From NCBI RefSeq assembly GCF_900109195.1, contig NZ_FNZG01000003.1, positions 310,001-374,000 of the forward strand: a stretch of DNA of 64,000 nt. The letters run 5' to 3'. Every line of letters begins with the position of its first letter. The first letter of the stretch is position 1. The position numbers were made by a program, and so were the translations under genes. The DNA comes from Pseudooceanicola nitratireducens. GTDB lineage: Bacteria; Pseudomonadota; Alphaproteobacteria; Rhodobacterales; Rhodobacteraceae. This document shows, piece by piece, positions 35,519 to 46,200 of the stretch. The notes beneath the pieces were generated by a model. It did no database searches and had not been told where the DNA came from. It saw only the letters and a program-made list of their open reading frames with translations.

Positions 35519-36441
35519 CACAGACCGCCATGGAGCCGACCTCAGCCATGTCCAAACCCGCCAAGGCCGCGTCCATCCCGGACGAAGCCGCGATCACCCC
35601 CGCGCATCCCGCGACCGAGTTCGTCCGCGCCTTTGCCCGCAACCAATCCGCGATCCTGGGCCTTGTGCTTCTGGCCCTGGTCTTTGCCCTGACCTTCCTG
35701 GGGCCGGTGATCTACCCGCTGAACCCCTACGAGATGGTCGACATGCCCTTTGCCGCGCCTGGCGGAGAGTATGCACCGCTTGGCACCGACTACATCGGGC
35801 GCGACATCCTTGCCGGCATCATCTCGGGCGGGAAGGCCACGCTGGCCGTGGGGGCGTCCTCGGCGCTGATCTCGGTCGTGATCGGCATCCTGATCGGGTC
35901 CTTCGCGGGCTACTTCGGCGGCTTCATCGACGCCGCGCTGATGAAGGTGACGGAATTCTTCCAGATCCTGCCCGCCCTGCTGCTGGCCATGCTGCTGGTG
36001 TCGATCTTCGGGGCCAAGCTGCTGACCATCATCATCGCGATCGGCATCGTCAGCTGGCCTCAGACCGCGCGCCTGGCCCGGGCCGAGTTCATGCGCATCC
36101 GCAAGCTCGACTATGTCAACGCCGCCCGCACCGCAGGCGCCAAGAACAGCTATCTGATCTTTGCGGTGATCCTGCCCGCCGCGCTGCCGCCGCTGATCGT
36201 CGCCGCCGGCCTGGCCGTCGGATCCGCGATCCTTTTCGAGGCCGGTCTGTCCTTTCTGGGCCTGGGCGATCCCAACGTGATGAGCTGGGGCCTGATCATC
36301 GGTCAGAACCGCAACTACCTGCTGGATGCCTGGTGGACCGTGACCCTTCCCGGCATCGCCATCTTCATCACCGTGCTGGGCATCAGCCTTGTCGGTGACG
36401 GCATCAACGATGCGCTCAACCCCAAACTAAGGAGACGCTGA
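35515..36441 (+). CDS. Dpp-type ABC transporter permease, DppC-like
   Basis: This is the second membrane subunit, 308 residues. A polar N-terminal tail of about 45 residues precedes the first helix (QSAILGLVLLALVFALTFLG). The LGTDYIGRDILAGIISGG motif, EAA loop KLDYVNAARTAGAKNSYLIF and EAGLSFLGLGDPNVMSWG identify a DppC-type protein. It begins at an ATGA overlap with the preceding permease and shares one base with the next ATPase gene (TGATG). Confidence 0.92.
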   Translation: MTQTAMEPTSAMSKPAKAASIPDEAAITPAHPATEFVRAFARNQSAILGLVLLALVFALTFLGPVIYPLNPYEMVDMPFAAPGGEYAPLGTDYIGRDILAGIISGGKATLAVGASSALISVVIGILIGSFAGYFGGFIDAALMKVTEFFQILPALLLAMLLVSIFGAKLLTIIIAIGIVSWPQTARLARAEFMRIRKLDYVNAARTAGAKNSYLIFAVILPAALPPLIVAAGLAVGSAILFEAGLSFLGLGDPNVMSWGLIIGQNRNYLLDAWWTVTLPGIAIFITVLGISLVGDGINDALNPKLRRR

Positions 36442-37439
36442 TGGACCCGATCCTTTCCGTTCGCGACCTGGTCGTCGAAGTCGACACCGGATCCGCCGTG
36501 CACAAGGTCATCGACGGCGTGTCGCTGGACCTTTACCCCGGCAAAACCCTTGGCGTCGTGGGGGAATCCGGCTGCGGCAAGTCGATGACCGCGCTGGCCA
36601 CCATGGGCCTTCTGCCCGACCGCTTCCGCGTCGCGGGCGGGTCGATCCAGCTGGCCGGCGAAGAGATGACCACCGTCAAACCGTCCCGCCTGCGGCAATT
36701 GCGCGGCAACGCGATCTCGATGATCTTCCAGGAGCCGATGACATCGCTGAACCCGCTTCTGACCGTGGAACGCCAGATCGCCGAGGTCGTGGAACTGCAC
36801 CAGCAGAAATCCAGGGCCGAGGCCCGCGACATCGCGCTTGAGATGCTGCGCGCCGTCCAGATCCCCTCTCCCGAGGCGCGGCTGGCGGCCTACCCGCACG
36901 AGCTTTCGGGCGGGATGCGCCAGCGGGTGATGATCGCCATCGCCCTGGCCTGCCGCCCCAAGGTCATCATCGCGGACGAACCGACAACCGCGCTGGACGT
37001 CACCGTGCAGGCCCAGATCTTCCGCCTGCTGCGCGACCTTCAGATGGACACCGAAACCGCCATCATGCTGATCACCCATGACCTGGGTGCCGTGGCCGAG
37101 ATGGCGGACGAGGTCGCGGTCTTCTACGCCGGACGCTCGATCGAGACGGGGCCGGTGGCGCAGATCCTCGACACCCCCGCGCATCCCTATACCCGTGGGC
37201 TGATGTCCTGCACCCCGCGGCTCAAGCTGGGGGCGCAGGCGCGCGAACCCGATGCCGGGGCCCTGGGCGAGATCCCGGGCATGGTGCCGCCGCTTGGCCG
37301 GTTCCCCAAGGCCTGCCGCTTTGCCCCGCGCTGCGCCCTGGCCGATGCACGCTGTACCCATGACGCCCCGCCCAAGGTGGCCCTGAACGACGCCCACGCG
37401 GCCCTGTGCTGGCACGCGAAAGAGGAGGCCTTTGCATGA
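36441..37439 (+). CDS. Dpp-type ABC transporter ATP-binding protein, DppD-like
   Basis: A 332-residue ATPase with Walker A GESGCGKS near residue 40, Q-loop [10 protein letters not shown], signature [15 protein letters not shown] and Walker [13 protein letters not shown]. The C-terminal oligo_HPY segment has [14 protein letters not shown]. It is translationally coupled on both sides, sharing one base with the permease stop and overlapping the following ATPase by 4 bp. Confidence 0.93.
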   Translation: MDPILSVRDLVVEVDTGSAVHKVIDGVSLDLYPGKTLGVVGESGCGKSMTALATMGLLPDRFRVAGGSIQLAGEEMTTVKPSRLRQLRGNAISMIFQEPMTSLNPLLTVERQIAEVVELHQQKSRAEARDIALEMLRAVQIPSPEARLAAYPHELSGGMRQRVMIAIALACRPKVIIADEPTTALDVTVQAQIFRLLRDLQMDTETAIMLITHDLGAVAEMADEVAVFYAGRSIETGPVAQILDTPAHPYTRGLMSCTPRLKLGAQAREPDAGALGEIPGMVPPLGRFPKACRFAPRCALADARCTHDAPPKVALNDAHAALCWHAKEEAFA

Positions 37440-38503
37440 CCCCCGCACCCGCAACGACCGCAGCCCCCCTGACCGGCACCGCCGCCGATACAGGCAGCCA
37501 GCGCGACACCCCGCACGGCAATCTTGTCGACGTCCAGGACCTCAAGGTGCATTTCCCCCTGGCCAACGGCAACGTGGTGCGCGCCGTGGATGGCGTGACC
37601 TTCAAGGTGGCCCGGGGCGCAAGCTTTGGCATCGTCGGAGAGTCTGGGTCGGGCAAATCGACCACCGCACAGGCGCTGACCCGGCTGGTCGATCCGGTCT
37701 CGGGTTCGATGTCCGTCGGCCGCCACAGCCTGTCGGGCCTGACCGGCGAACCCCTGCGCCTGGCGCGCAAGGACATCCAGATGGTGTTCCAGGATCCGTT
37801 TTCGTCGCTGAACCCCCGTCTGCGGGCGGGCAAGGCAGTGCGCGAACCGCTGGACCTGATGGGGATCGGCACCCGGGAAGAACGCGAGGCCCGCGTGGAC
37901 GAGCTGTTCCGCGCCGTCGGCCTGCACCCCGACGCCAAGCGCCTGTTCCCGCACCAGTTCTCGGGCGGGCAACGGCAGCGGCTGTGCATCGCGCGCGCCA
38001 TGGTGACCGAACCCCAGCTGGTGGTCTGCGACGAACCGGTCAGCGCGCTGGACGTGGCGATCCAGGCCCAGATCCTTAACCTGCTGAAACGTCTGCGGCA
38101 GGAAAAGCAGCTGACCTACATCTTCATCTCGCACGACCTGGCCGTGGTGCAGAACATCTGCACCCATGTCGCGGTGATGTACCTGGGTCAATTCGTCGAA
38201 ACCGGCCCGGTCGAGGAAATCTTTGCCAATGCAAAGCACCCCTACACCTGGTCGCTGATGGCCGCCGCCCTGTCGCCCGACGACCGGGACCGGGGCCGCG
38301 AAAGGTTCACCGTCACAGGCGAACCGCCCTCGCCCATCAATCCGCCCAAGGGCTGCCGCTTTGCCGGGCGCTGCCCCTTTGCCCAGGACCGCTGCCGTGC
38401 CGAAAAGCCCGAGCTTCGGAAGATGGGCAAGGATCACAAGGTCGCCTGCCACTTTGCCGAAACCCTGACCCCGCCCCTGCCCGAGCTTGCCCTGGCCGGG
38501 TGA
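37436..38503 (+). CDS. Dpp-type ABC transporter ATP-binding protein, DppF-like
   Basis: A 355-residue ATPase from the ATG at 37436, chosen because of AGAGGAGG just upstream and the ATGA overlap. A Thr/Ala-rich tail of about 35 residues comes before the domain. Walker A is GESGSGKST, signature FSGGQRQRLCIARA, Walker B LVVCDEPVSALD and the C-terminal Cys cluster GCRFAGRCPFAQDRC. It is the last gene of the roughly 10.6-kb catabolic and import operon and ends 3 bp from the convergent histidine-kinase gene. Confidence 0.93.
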   Translation: MTPAPATTAAPLTGTAADTGSQRDTPHGNLVDVQDLKVHFPLANGNVVRAVDGVTFKVARGASFGIVGESGSGKSTTAQALTRLVDPVSGSMSVGRHSLSGLTGEPLRLARKDIQMVFQDPFSSLNPRLRAGKAVREPLDLMGIGTREEREARVDELFRAVGLHPDAKRLFPHQFSGGQRQRLCIARAMVTEPQLVVCDEPVSALDVAIQAQILNLLKRLRQEKQLTYIFISHDLAVVQNICTHVAVMYLGQFVETGPVEEIFANAKHPYTWSLMAAALSPDDRDRGRERFTVTGEPPSPINPPKGCRFAGRCPFAQDRCRAEKPELRKMGKDHKVACHFAETLTPPLPELALAG

Positions 38504-38506
38504 CCC

Positions 38507-39730
38507 TCAGGCCTTGGGCAGGCGCAGCCGCAGGATCAGCCCGCCGCCATCCCGCAACCGGGCCTCGATCGCGCCGTCATGCGCCGTCACCGCCCGCTGC
38601 GCGATGGCCAGTCCCAGCCCCGATCCCTTCGTCCCCTCGGACGAGGCAAAGCGGCGGAAGGGGCTGAACATCTCGGAGAGTTCCTCGGGCGCGACACCGG
38701 GGCCACGGTCGCGGATCTCGATCTGCAGGGCCTGGCCGTCGTCGCGGGCCGCGACCTCGACCTCCGAGTGGTCGGGCGAATAGGCGATGGCGTTGCGCAG
38801 GGTGTTCTCGATCGCGCGGTGCAGCAGTTCCGCGTCGCCGGTCATCGGCAGACGGTCTTCGCCGGAGAAGTGCACGGAAATCCCGCGCGGCTCGCCTTCA
38901 AAACTTGCATCCGACAGGATGGGTTCCAGAATATCCATCAGATCCAAGGTCTTGCGTTCGATCTGCTGTTCGGGGTTCGTCAGCAGCGACAGGGTCAGAA
39001 GTTCGCTGATCATCCGGTCCATGCGGCTGATGTCGGTCTCCATCTGCGCCATCATCTGCCCGTGCCGGTCGGGATGTTTCTCAAGCAATCCGACCGCCGC
39101 GCCCAGCCGCGCCAGCGGCGACCGCAATTCATGCGAAAGGTCGTGCAACAGGCGGCGGCGGTTCTCGGCCAGGTCCTGCAACCGCGCGGCGGCGCTGTCA
39201 AAGGCGGTGCCCAGCTGCGCCATTTCCGATCCCAGCCCGACCAGGTCCTGCGACACCCGCGTCTGCAGCGACCCGCGCGCAAGCGCGCCCATGGCCGTGC
39301 CCAGGCGGCGCAGGGGCCGGATCAGCAGCCGCGTCAGCCCCGCCGCCAGCACCGCCGAGATCAGCGCGCCGATCGACAGCGGCATCAGCATCGGCTCCAA
39401 CCGGCTTAGCAGCGACCGCGCCTCTGTCGGGGCCTGAAGGGCCAGGCAGCGCGCCATGTCGTCCGACACCATCACCCGCGCCGAACAGGTCGGATCGGGC
39501 ACCACGGTGATGCCCGGATGCGCGGCTTGCAGCTGGCCCCAGGCGGATTGCGCGGCCTCGACCCCGCCCGTGTCGGCAAAGGCCTGCAGGTGGCTGCGCA
39601 GGATCTCCATTTCCAGCAGGATCTGCGTGTCGCGCGGCGGGCCAAGATCCAGCAGGGAAATCAGCGCCGCGAACAGCAGGGATGTCATCAGGATCGCGCT
39701 CCAGATGACGGCGAAGATGCGTAGATACAA
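38507..39730 (-). CDS. Sensor histidine kinase (CpxA-like)
   Basis: A 407-residue inner-membrane kinase. Helix 1 is at about 5-25, followed by a periplasmic region of about 110 residues, helix 2 (LSIGALISAVLAAGLTRLLI) and a HAMP domain. The HisKA phospho-His lies in LLHDLSHELRSPLARL. The ATPase domain has an N-box NTLRNAIAYSP, G1 box DRGPGVAPEE and G2 GSGLGLAIAQR. It follows the response-regulator gene by 28 bp. Because this pair is divergent from an RND efflux operon, it probably senses envelope stress or the pump's substrates. Confidence 0.92.
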   Translation of the reverse strand: MYLRIFAVIWSAILMTSLLFAALISLLDLGPPRDTQILLEMEILRSHLQAFADTGGVEAAQSAWGQLQAAHPGITVVPDPTCSARVMVSDDMARCLALQAPTEARSLLSRLEPMLMPLSIGALISAVLAAGLTRLLIRPLRRLGTAMGALARGSLQTRVSQDLVGLGSEMAQLGTAFDSAAARLQDLAENRRRLLHDLSHELRSPLARLGAAVGLLEKHPDRHGQMMAQMETDISRMDRMISELLTLSLLTNPEQQIERKTLDLMDILEPILSDASFEGEPRGISVHFSGEDRLPMTGDAELLHRAIENTLRNAIAYSPDHSEVEVAARDDGQALQIEIRDRGPGVAPEELSEMFSPFRRFASSEGTKGSGLGLAIAQRAVTAHDGAIEARLRDGGGLILRLRLPKA

Positions 39731-39758
39731 GGGCCTGCTCCCTGGTCAAATCCTGGTC

Positions 39759-40439
39759 TTATTCCAGAACGAATTGATATCCGATGCCGCGCACGCTTTG
39801 GATCGGGGACCGCCCGTCGGCAAAGGTCCCCAGCTTTTGCCGGATCGACGAGATATGCACATCCAGCGCCCGGTCATAGGGGGCCAGCGGACGGCCCAGC
39901 CCTTCCTGCGACAGGTCCTTGCGGCTGACGGCGACGCCCTTGCGGGCGGTCAGCGCCTCGAGGATGTTGAACTCGATCCCGGTCAGCGCCACCGCTTCGC
40001 CGTTCCAGGATGCCAACCGCCGGTCGGTGTCCAGCACCAGCGGGCCAAAGGCCTGTTCCCCATGCGGGCGCAGCGATGGACCGGTGCGGCGCAGGATGGC
40101 CCGCAGCCGCGCGGCCAGTTCCCCCGGCGAACAGGGTTTCGCCAGGTAGTCATCCGCGCCCAGGTCCAGCCCCGCGATACGGTCGATCTCATCCCCGCGG
40201 GCGGTCAGCAGCAGCACGGGGATGTCGCTGTCGCGGCGGATCCGGCGCAGCACCTCAAGCCCGTTCAGGCGCGGCATCATCACGTCCAGCACGGCGATGT
40301 CGAACCGCGTGCCGGCCAGCGCGGTCAGCGCGGCCTCTCCGTCCGGGGCCAGGGTGACGGCCAGGCCCTCGCCCTCAAGATAGGCCCCAAGCAGGCCCGA
40401 CAGCTCTGTGTCGTCGTCGATCAGCAGCACCGATGCCAT
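39759..40439 (-). CDS. OmpR-family response regulator (CpxR-like)
   Basis: A 226-residue regulator from the ATG at 40439, preceded by GGGAGA. The receiver domain has the acidic triad in LLIDDDTE (Asp8-Asp10), phospho-acceptor Asp52 in VLDVMMP and the switch Lys in LAKPCSPGEL. The winged-helix output domain ends with VHISSIRQKLG and IQSVRGIGYQFV. It is first in the two-gene unit with the kinase and likely controls the divergent RND operon, with a CpxR-box-like site between them. Confidence 0.93.
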   Translation of the reverse strand: MASVLLIDDDTELSGLLGAYLEGEGLAVTLAPDGEAALTALAGTRFDIAVLDVMMPRLNGLEVLRRIRRDSDIPVLLLTARGDEIDRIAGLDLGADDYLAKPCSPGELAARLRAILRRTGPSLRPHGEQAFGPLVLDTDRRLASWNGEAVALTGIEFNILEALTARKGVAVSRKDLSQEGLGRPLAPYDRALDVHISSIRQKLGTFADGRSPIQSVRGIGYQFVLE

Positions 40440-40500
40440 GCGGGTCTCCCTCACTCTGTGCAGCTCCTTCTAGCCATGATCCTTGCCCTTTGAGTGGGGT

Positions 40501-40527
40501 TTTACCCTTCTTTTCACAGTCTTGACA
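40501..40527. promoter_or_regulatory. Candidate CpxR-like box and -35 element between the regulator and the efflux operon
   Basis: On the minus strand GTGAA-N7-GTAAA (40501-40517) resembles the tandem GTAAA half-sites bound by CpxR. It is directly next to a plus-strand TTGACA (40522-40527) that could be the -35 of the efflux operon, though no good -10 is found at 16-18 bp. Both elements are inferred from pattern only. Confidence 0.35.
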
Positions 40528-40581
40528 TAACTTAACACAGGCATGCGCCATGTAGAGGGCAGACGCTGCCGGAGCCTGCCG

Positions 40582-42012
40582 ATGAAACCTGCCCTGCCCC
40601 TTTTTCTGACTGCCGCCCTTGCGGGCTGTTCGGTGCCCATTGTCGCGCCGCAGCCGCAACAGCCCGTGGCCGCGCGGTTTTCCAGCGCGACACCGGCCAG
40701 CACTGCGAATAGCGGCACGTCCGGCAATACCGGGCTGGACATGGGGTGGTGGTCGCGGATCGATGACGCGCAGCTGACCGAACTGTTGTTGCTGGCCCAG
40801 GCCAACAGCCCCGACCTGCGCACCGCCGCCGCCAACGTCATGTCCGCCCGCGCCCAGGCCCGGCAAAGCGGCGCGGACCAATACCCGGCCGTCACCGGTC
40901 AGGCCAGCGCCACCCGCAGCCGCACCGAAGGCATGGCGGCCACCGACAGCACCAGCGCCCTTGTCGATGCCACGTGGGAAGTCGACCTTTTCGCCAAGGC
41001 CGCCAACACCGCCCGCGCCAGCCACCTGCGGTCCCGCGCCAGCGAGGCGGATTATGCCGGGGCCTATGTCACCCTCTCGGCCGAGGTTGCCGACACCTAC
41101 ATGGACTACCGCGCCTGCAAGCTGGCCGAGGGCGTCTACCGCGAGGCGCTGAATTCGCAGCGGCAGACCCTGACCGCCACCGGAGACCTGGTCGATCTTG
41201 GCCTCTCGCCCGCCTCGGAACAGGCGCTGGCCCGCGCCAACGTGGCGAGTGCCGAGATTTCGCTGGAAAGCCAGCGGACCGACTGCGCGCTGGTGGCGCA
41301 AAGCATGGCGACCCTGGTCGGGGCCCCGCAGGACCGCATCCGCGCGATCCTAGCCAAGGGCGGCGGGCTTCCAGCGGCGAAACCCTTCCGCGTGACATCG
41401 GTTCCGTCGGACATGCTGCGCCAGCGCAGCGATGTCCTGTCAGCCGAGCTTGAATTCGCCGCCAGCCTCAAGGACCTGCGCGTCGCGCAGAGCGAGCTTT
41501 ACCCCTCGCTCACCCTGGGTGGTACTGTCACCGCCAGCTCCCCCCAAAGTTGGAGCTTTGGCCCCGCCCTGTCCCTGCCGATCTTCAACGCCGGGGCCGC
41601 AAAGGCCAACGTCCGCAAGGTCAACGCCGATGCGATCGCCTCCGGTGAAACCTATCGCGCCACGGTGCTGAGCGCGGTGGAAGAGGTCGAAAACGCCCTG
41701 ACCCGCCTGAACGGGGCCAGCCGCAGCCTGGGCAGCGCGCAGGTGCTGGTCAGCCAGTACCAACGCTATTTCGCCGCCGTGGACGAAGACTGGAAGGCCG
41801 GGGGCACCACCCTGCTGGACCGCGAAGACGCCCGCCGTCAGCTGCAGTCGGCCCAGCTGACCCGGATCGACCAGCGCGAAACCCTGCTGAGACAGTGGAT
41901 CGCGCTTTACAAGGCCGTGGGCGGCGGCTGGCAGCGCCCCGCCGGGGACGCCGCAGATACCGTCGCCACCCAGACCGCGCAGGCCACCACACTTCAGAAG
42001 AAGGACAGCTGA
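40582..42012 (+). CDS. Outer-membrane efflux factor lipoprotein (TolC/OprM family, RND partner)
   Basis: A 476-residue outer-membrane channel. A lipoprotein signal peptide MKPALPLFLTAALAGC places the lipidated Cys at residue 16. Two OEP repeats follow, each rich in long helices such as LRTAAANVMSARAQARQSGAD and VEEVENALTRLNGASRSL. The ATG at 40582 follows GGAG, and a 13-codon longer frame would break the signal peptide. It is first of three genes, with the adaptor starting 1 bp after its stop. Confidence 0.9.
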   Translation: MKPALPLFLTAALAGCSVPIVAPQPQQPVAARFSSATPASTANSGTSGNTGLDMGWWSRIDDAQLTELLLLAQANSPDLRTAAANVMSARAQARQSGADQYPAVTGQASATRSRTEGMAATDSTSALVDATWEVDLFAKAANTARASHLRSRASEADYAGAYVTLSAEVADTYMDYRACKLAEGVYREALNSQRQTLTATGDLVDLGLSPASEQALARANVASAEISLESQRTDCALVAQSMATLVGAPQDRIRAILAKGGGLPAAKPFRVTSVPSDMLRQRSDVLSAELEFAASLKDLRVAQSELYPSLTLGGTVTASSPQSWSFGPALSLPIFNAGAAKANVRKVNADAIASGETYRATVLSAVEEVENALTRLNGASRSLGSAQVLVSQYQRYFAAVDEDWKAGGTTLLDREDARRQLQSAQLTRIDQRETLLRQWIALYKAVGGGWQRPAGDAADTVATQTAQATTLQKKDS

Positions 42013-42013
42013 C

Positions 42014-43213
42014 ATGAAGACGTCCCTGATCATCGCAGGCGGCCTTCTTGGCGTCGCCGCCGCCGCCAGCCTTGCCTTAAGCGGCATGCAGGCCGGACCC
42101 GAGGACAGCGTCCGGACCACCGACACCCCCGGCACCGCCCAGGCCACCGCCCTGACCGTCGCCGTGGCCACACCGCAAAGCGATCTCTGGCCGCGCGACA
42201 TCCAGGCCAGCGGCTGGACCGCCGCCTGGCAAGAGGCCGTCATTTCATCCGAGGTCGGCGGCCAGCGCATCACCGCGCTGAACTATGACGTGGGCGACAC
42301 GGTCGAAGAAGGCGCGGTGCTGGCCGAACTGTCCCGCGCCTCGCTTGAAAACGACATCCTGGAACTTCAGGCCAGCCTCGATTCCGTCAAGGCCGCGCAG
42401 GAGCAGGCCACCGCAGATGCCGACCGTGCCCGGCGGCTGCAGCAGCAGGGCTCGGGGTCGATCTCGGACCAGCAGATCAACGAATACCTGATGACCGAAC
42501 GCCAGGCCCGCGCCGATGTGGCCAGCGCCGAGGCCGCGCTGGCCTCGGCCAGCCTGGATCTTGAGAACACCACCCTGCGGGCGGTCAGCGGCGGGGTGAT
42601 TTCCTCGCGCAGCGCGACCCTGGGGGCCGGCGTGTCGGAAGGAGAAGAGCTGTTCCGCCTGATCCGCGACAACCGCATCGAATGGCAGGCCGAGGTGCCG
42701 CTGCGCCAAACCTTCGGCCTGAAGGTCGGCACCCCGGCCCGGATCCCGACTCCGATCGGCGATGTCACCGGCAAGATCCGCCGCATCGCCCCGAGTGCGT
42801 CCGACACCAATGGCCGGGTGAAGGTCTATGTCGATATCGACCAGCTGCCCGGCGACATCGAACCCAAGATCGGCGTCATGATCTCGGGCCGGTTCCAGAC
42901 CGGCGAAGACAGCGCGCTGCATGTGCCGTCCTCGGCCGTGGTGCTGCAGGACGGCTTTGCCTATGTCTTCGTGCTGGAAGACGGCGACACCGTGCGCCGC
43001 CAGCGGGTCGAGACCGGCCGCCGCCAGGACAATCGGGTCGAGATCACCTCGGACCTGAAGTCCGACGCGCAGGTGGTGCAATCAGGCGGGGCCTTCCTGA
43101 CCGACGGGTCGCGCGTGCGGGTGACCGACGCGGCACCTGTCGAAACCTCGGCCTTGTCCGCAGAAACCCCTGCCGAAACCCCTGAAACGTCCGCCGAAGG
43201 AGCCGCCGAATGA
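42014..43213 (+). CDS. RND efflux periplasmic adaptor (membrane fusion protein, HlyD/MexA family)
   Basis: A 399-residue periplasmic adaptor anchored by MKTSLIIAGGLLGVAAAASLALS. A lipoyl-like half-motif reads VGDTVEEGAVLAELS. A coiled-coil hairpin (about 115-185) is rich in Ala, Gln and Glu, and a beta-barrel domain follows with PLRQTFGLKVGTPARIPTP. The C-terminal tail is Pro/Glu/Thr-rich and low in complexity. It overlaps the RND gene by 4 bp (ATGA). Confidence 0.92.
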   Translation: MKTSLIIAGGLLGVAAAASLALSGMQAGPEDSVRTTDTPGTAQATALTVAVATPQSDLWPRDIQASGWTAAWQEAVISSEVGGQRITALNYDVGDTVEEGAVLAELSRASLENDILELQASLDSVKAAQEQATADADRARRLQQQGSGSISDQQINEYLMTERQARADVASAEAALASASLDLENTTLRAVSGGVISSRSATLGAGVSEGEELFRLIRDNRIEWQAEVPLRQTFGLKVGTPARIPTPIGDVTGKIRRIAPSASDTNGRVKVYVDIDQLPGDIEPKIGVMISGRFQTGEDSALHVPSSAVVLQDGFAYVFVLEDGDTVRRQRVETGRRQDNRVEITSDLKSDAQVVQSGGAFLTDGSRVRVTDAAPVETSALSAETPAETPETSAEGAAE

Positions 43214-46200
43214 ACTTCTCTGCCTGGGCGATCCGCAATCCCGTTCCGCCGATCCTGGCCTTTATCCTGCTGACCCTGACCGGGCTGATGGCCTTTGACC
43301 GTCTGGACGTGCAGAACTTTCCCGACATGTCCCTGCCTACGGTGTCGATTTCCGCCTCGCTTGACGGGGCAGCGGCGGCGCAGCTGGAAACCGAGGTCGC
43401 ACGCAAGATCGAAGATCAGCTGACCGGCCTTGACCAGCTGGACAATGTGACCACCACGATCACCGATGGATCGGTCGAGATCTCGGTCGCCTTCCAGGTC
43501 GGCAAGGATGTGCAGATCGCCCTGGACGAGGTGCAGAGCGCCGTCGATCAGGCCCAGGGCGACCTGCCGACCGAAATGCAGGCCCCGACGGTCACGCAAA
43601 GCAGCCTGAACGCCTCGCCCCTGATCACCTTCACCGTCTCGTCCGACCGACTGGACGAGGCCGAGCTGAGCTGGTTCATCGACAACACCCTGGAACGCGC
43701 GATGATGGAGGTCGCCGGCGTCGGTGAGGTCGGTCGCCTGGGCGGCATCGACCGCGAGATCCAGGTGACGCTGAACCCCGACCTTCTGAACGGCCTCGGC
43801 CTAAGCGCGGATGACGTGAACACCCGGCTGGAACAGGTTCAGCGCGACCTGTCGGGGGGCGAAGCCGCAATCGGCGGTGCCTCGCAATCCGTGCGCGTCC
43901 TGGCCGCCGCCGACGATATCGAGGGCCTGCGCGCCACGCCGATCCCTCTGCCGAACGGATCCTGGGTGCGCCTGGACGAACTGGGCACCGTCACCGACAC
44001 CCATTCCGACATCTCCTCGGTCGCCTATCTGAACGGCGAAAAGGTGATTGCGGCGCAGATCAAGCGCCTGACCGGCTATTCCGACCTGTCCGTGACCGAA
44101 GACGTGCGCGACGCCATGCAGGACTTCGCCGCCGAGAACCCCCAGGTCCAGATCGAGGAAGCCTACAACACCATCCTCCCGACCGAACAGAACTACGAAG
44201 CCTCGATGCACATGCTGTATGAAGGCGCGATCATCGCGGTGATCGTCGTCTTCCTTTTCCTGATGGACTGGCGCGCGACCCTGCTGGCGGCGACGGCCCT
44301 GCCCCTGTCGATCATCCCGACCTTCCTGGTGATGGATTTCATGGGCTATTCGCTGAACACCGTGACGCTTCTGGCGCTGTCGCTGGTGGTCGGCATCCTG
44401 GTCGATGACGCCATCGTCGAGGTCGAGAATATCGAACGCCACATGCACATGGGCAAACCGGCCTTCCAGGCCTCGATCGAGGCGGCGGATGAAATCGGCC
44501 TGGCGGTGATCGCCACCACCTTCACCCTGATCGCCGTCTTCCTACCCACGGCCTTCATGTCCGGCGTGGTCGGCATCATCTTCAAACAGTTCGGTATCAC
44601 CGCCTCCGTCGCGGTCTTCTGTTCGCTGCTGGTCGCGCGTCTGGTGACGCCGATGATGGCCGCCTACATGATGAAGACCCATGCCAAACCCGACCGGGGC
44701 GACGGCTGGATCATGCACAATTACCTGATGGTGGTGCGTGGCGCGCTGCGCCGGCGCTGGATCCCGGTGCTGGGCGTGCTGGCCTTCTTTGCCCTGACGC
44801 TTGTGCTTCTGGGCAACCTGTCGACCGGGTTCTTCCCGGCCTCGGACAGCAGCCAGACCCAGGTCAGCATCACCACCGCCCCCGGCACGACCATCGAGGA
44901 AACCGATGCGCTCGCCCGCCAGGCCGCCGCCTCGCTGGAGGGAATCGAGCATGTCACCGGCATCTTCCAGGTCACCGGCACGGCCTCGACCGGGGGTGGC
45001 GGCGGCGGGGGCGGATCGACGTCCTCCGTGACCTCGGCGACCATTGTGGTGAACCTGACCAATATCGACGACCGCGATGTCACCCAGACCGAAATCGAAG
45101 CCACCCTGCGCGCCGCCGTCGCCGACATCCCCGGCGCCAGGATCGAGGTCGGATCTGGCGGCAACGGCACGGAGTTGCAGATCACCCTGGCCGGCGACGA
45201 TTCCGACCGGCTGATCCAGGCCGCCAGCGCGCTGGAAGACGACATCCGCGCCCATGTGCAGGGCATCGGCAATGTCACCTCTTCGGCGGCGATGGAAAGC
45301 CCCGAGATCGTGATCACCCCAGACCTGACGCGCGCGGCCTCTTTCGGGGTGACGTCGCAGGCCTTGTCGGATGCGGTGCGCGTGGCCACCACCGGGGCCT
45401 ATGACAGCGCCCTGTCGCAACTGAACCTACCCGAACGCCAGGTGCCGATCCGGGTGACGCTGGACACCTCGGTCCAGGCCTCGCTGGACGACATCGCGCT
45501 GATCCCGGTGGCGGGCACCGATGGCAACGTCACCCTGGGCAGCATCGCAGAGATCTCAATCGCCTCGTCCCCGTCGCAGATCGACCGCCTGGACCGGTCG
45601 CGCAACGTGTCGCTGACGATCGAGTTGAACGGCCGCAACCTGTCGGACGTCAATCAAGAGGTGCAGCAGCTGGAGGCCTACCAGACCCTGCCCGCGGGCG
45701 TGTCCTTTGTCGAACAGGGCGACCTGAAGCGCCAGTCCGAGCTGTTTTCAAGCTTTGGCAGCGCCATGGCCATCGGCATCTTCTGCGTCTACGCGGTGCT
45801 GGTGCTGCTGTTCCACGACTTCCTGCAGCCGCTGACCATCCTGATGGCCCTGCCCCTGGCGCTTGGCGGCGCGCTGTTCCCGCTGGTGGTTACCGGCGCG
45901 GGTTTTTCGATGCCGGCGGTCATCGGGCTTCTGCTGCTGATGGGCATCGTGTCGAAGAACTCGATCCTGCTGGTGGACTACGCGCTTGAGGCCCGGCGAC
46001 AGGGCATGCCCCGGTTCGAGGCCCTGGTCGACGCCTGTCACAAACGCGCCCGCCCGATCCTGATGACCACCATCGCCATGTCCGCCGGCATGGCCCCCGC
46101 AGCCTTTAGCCTGGTTTCGGGCGACGGCAGCTTCCGGCAACCCATGGGGATCGTGGTGATCGGCGGGCTCATCACCTCGACCTTCCTCAGCCTGCTGGTC

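Noticed and set aside
44994-45020. The poly-Gly codon run in the RND gene as a sequencing error or frameshift
   Set aside because: The frame is open and protein features are normal on both sides, so it is read as a genuine in-frame insertion.
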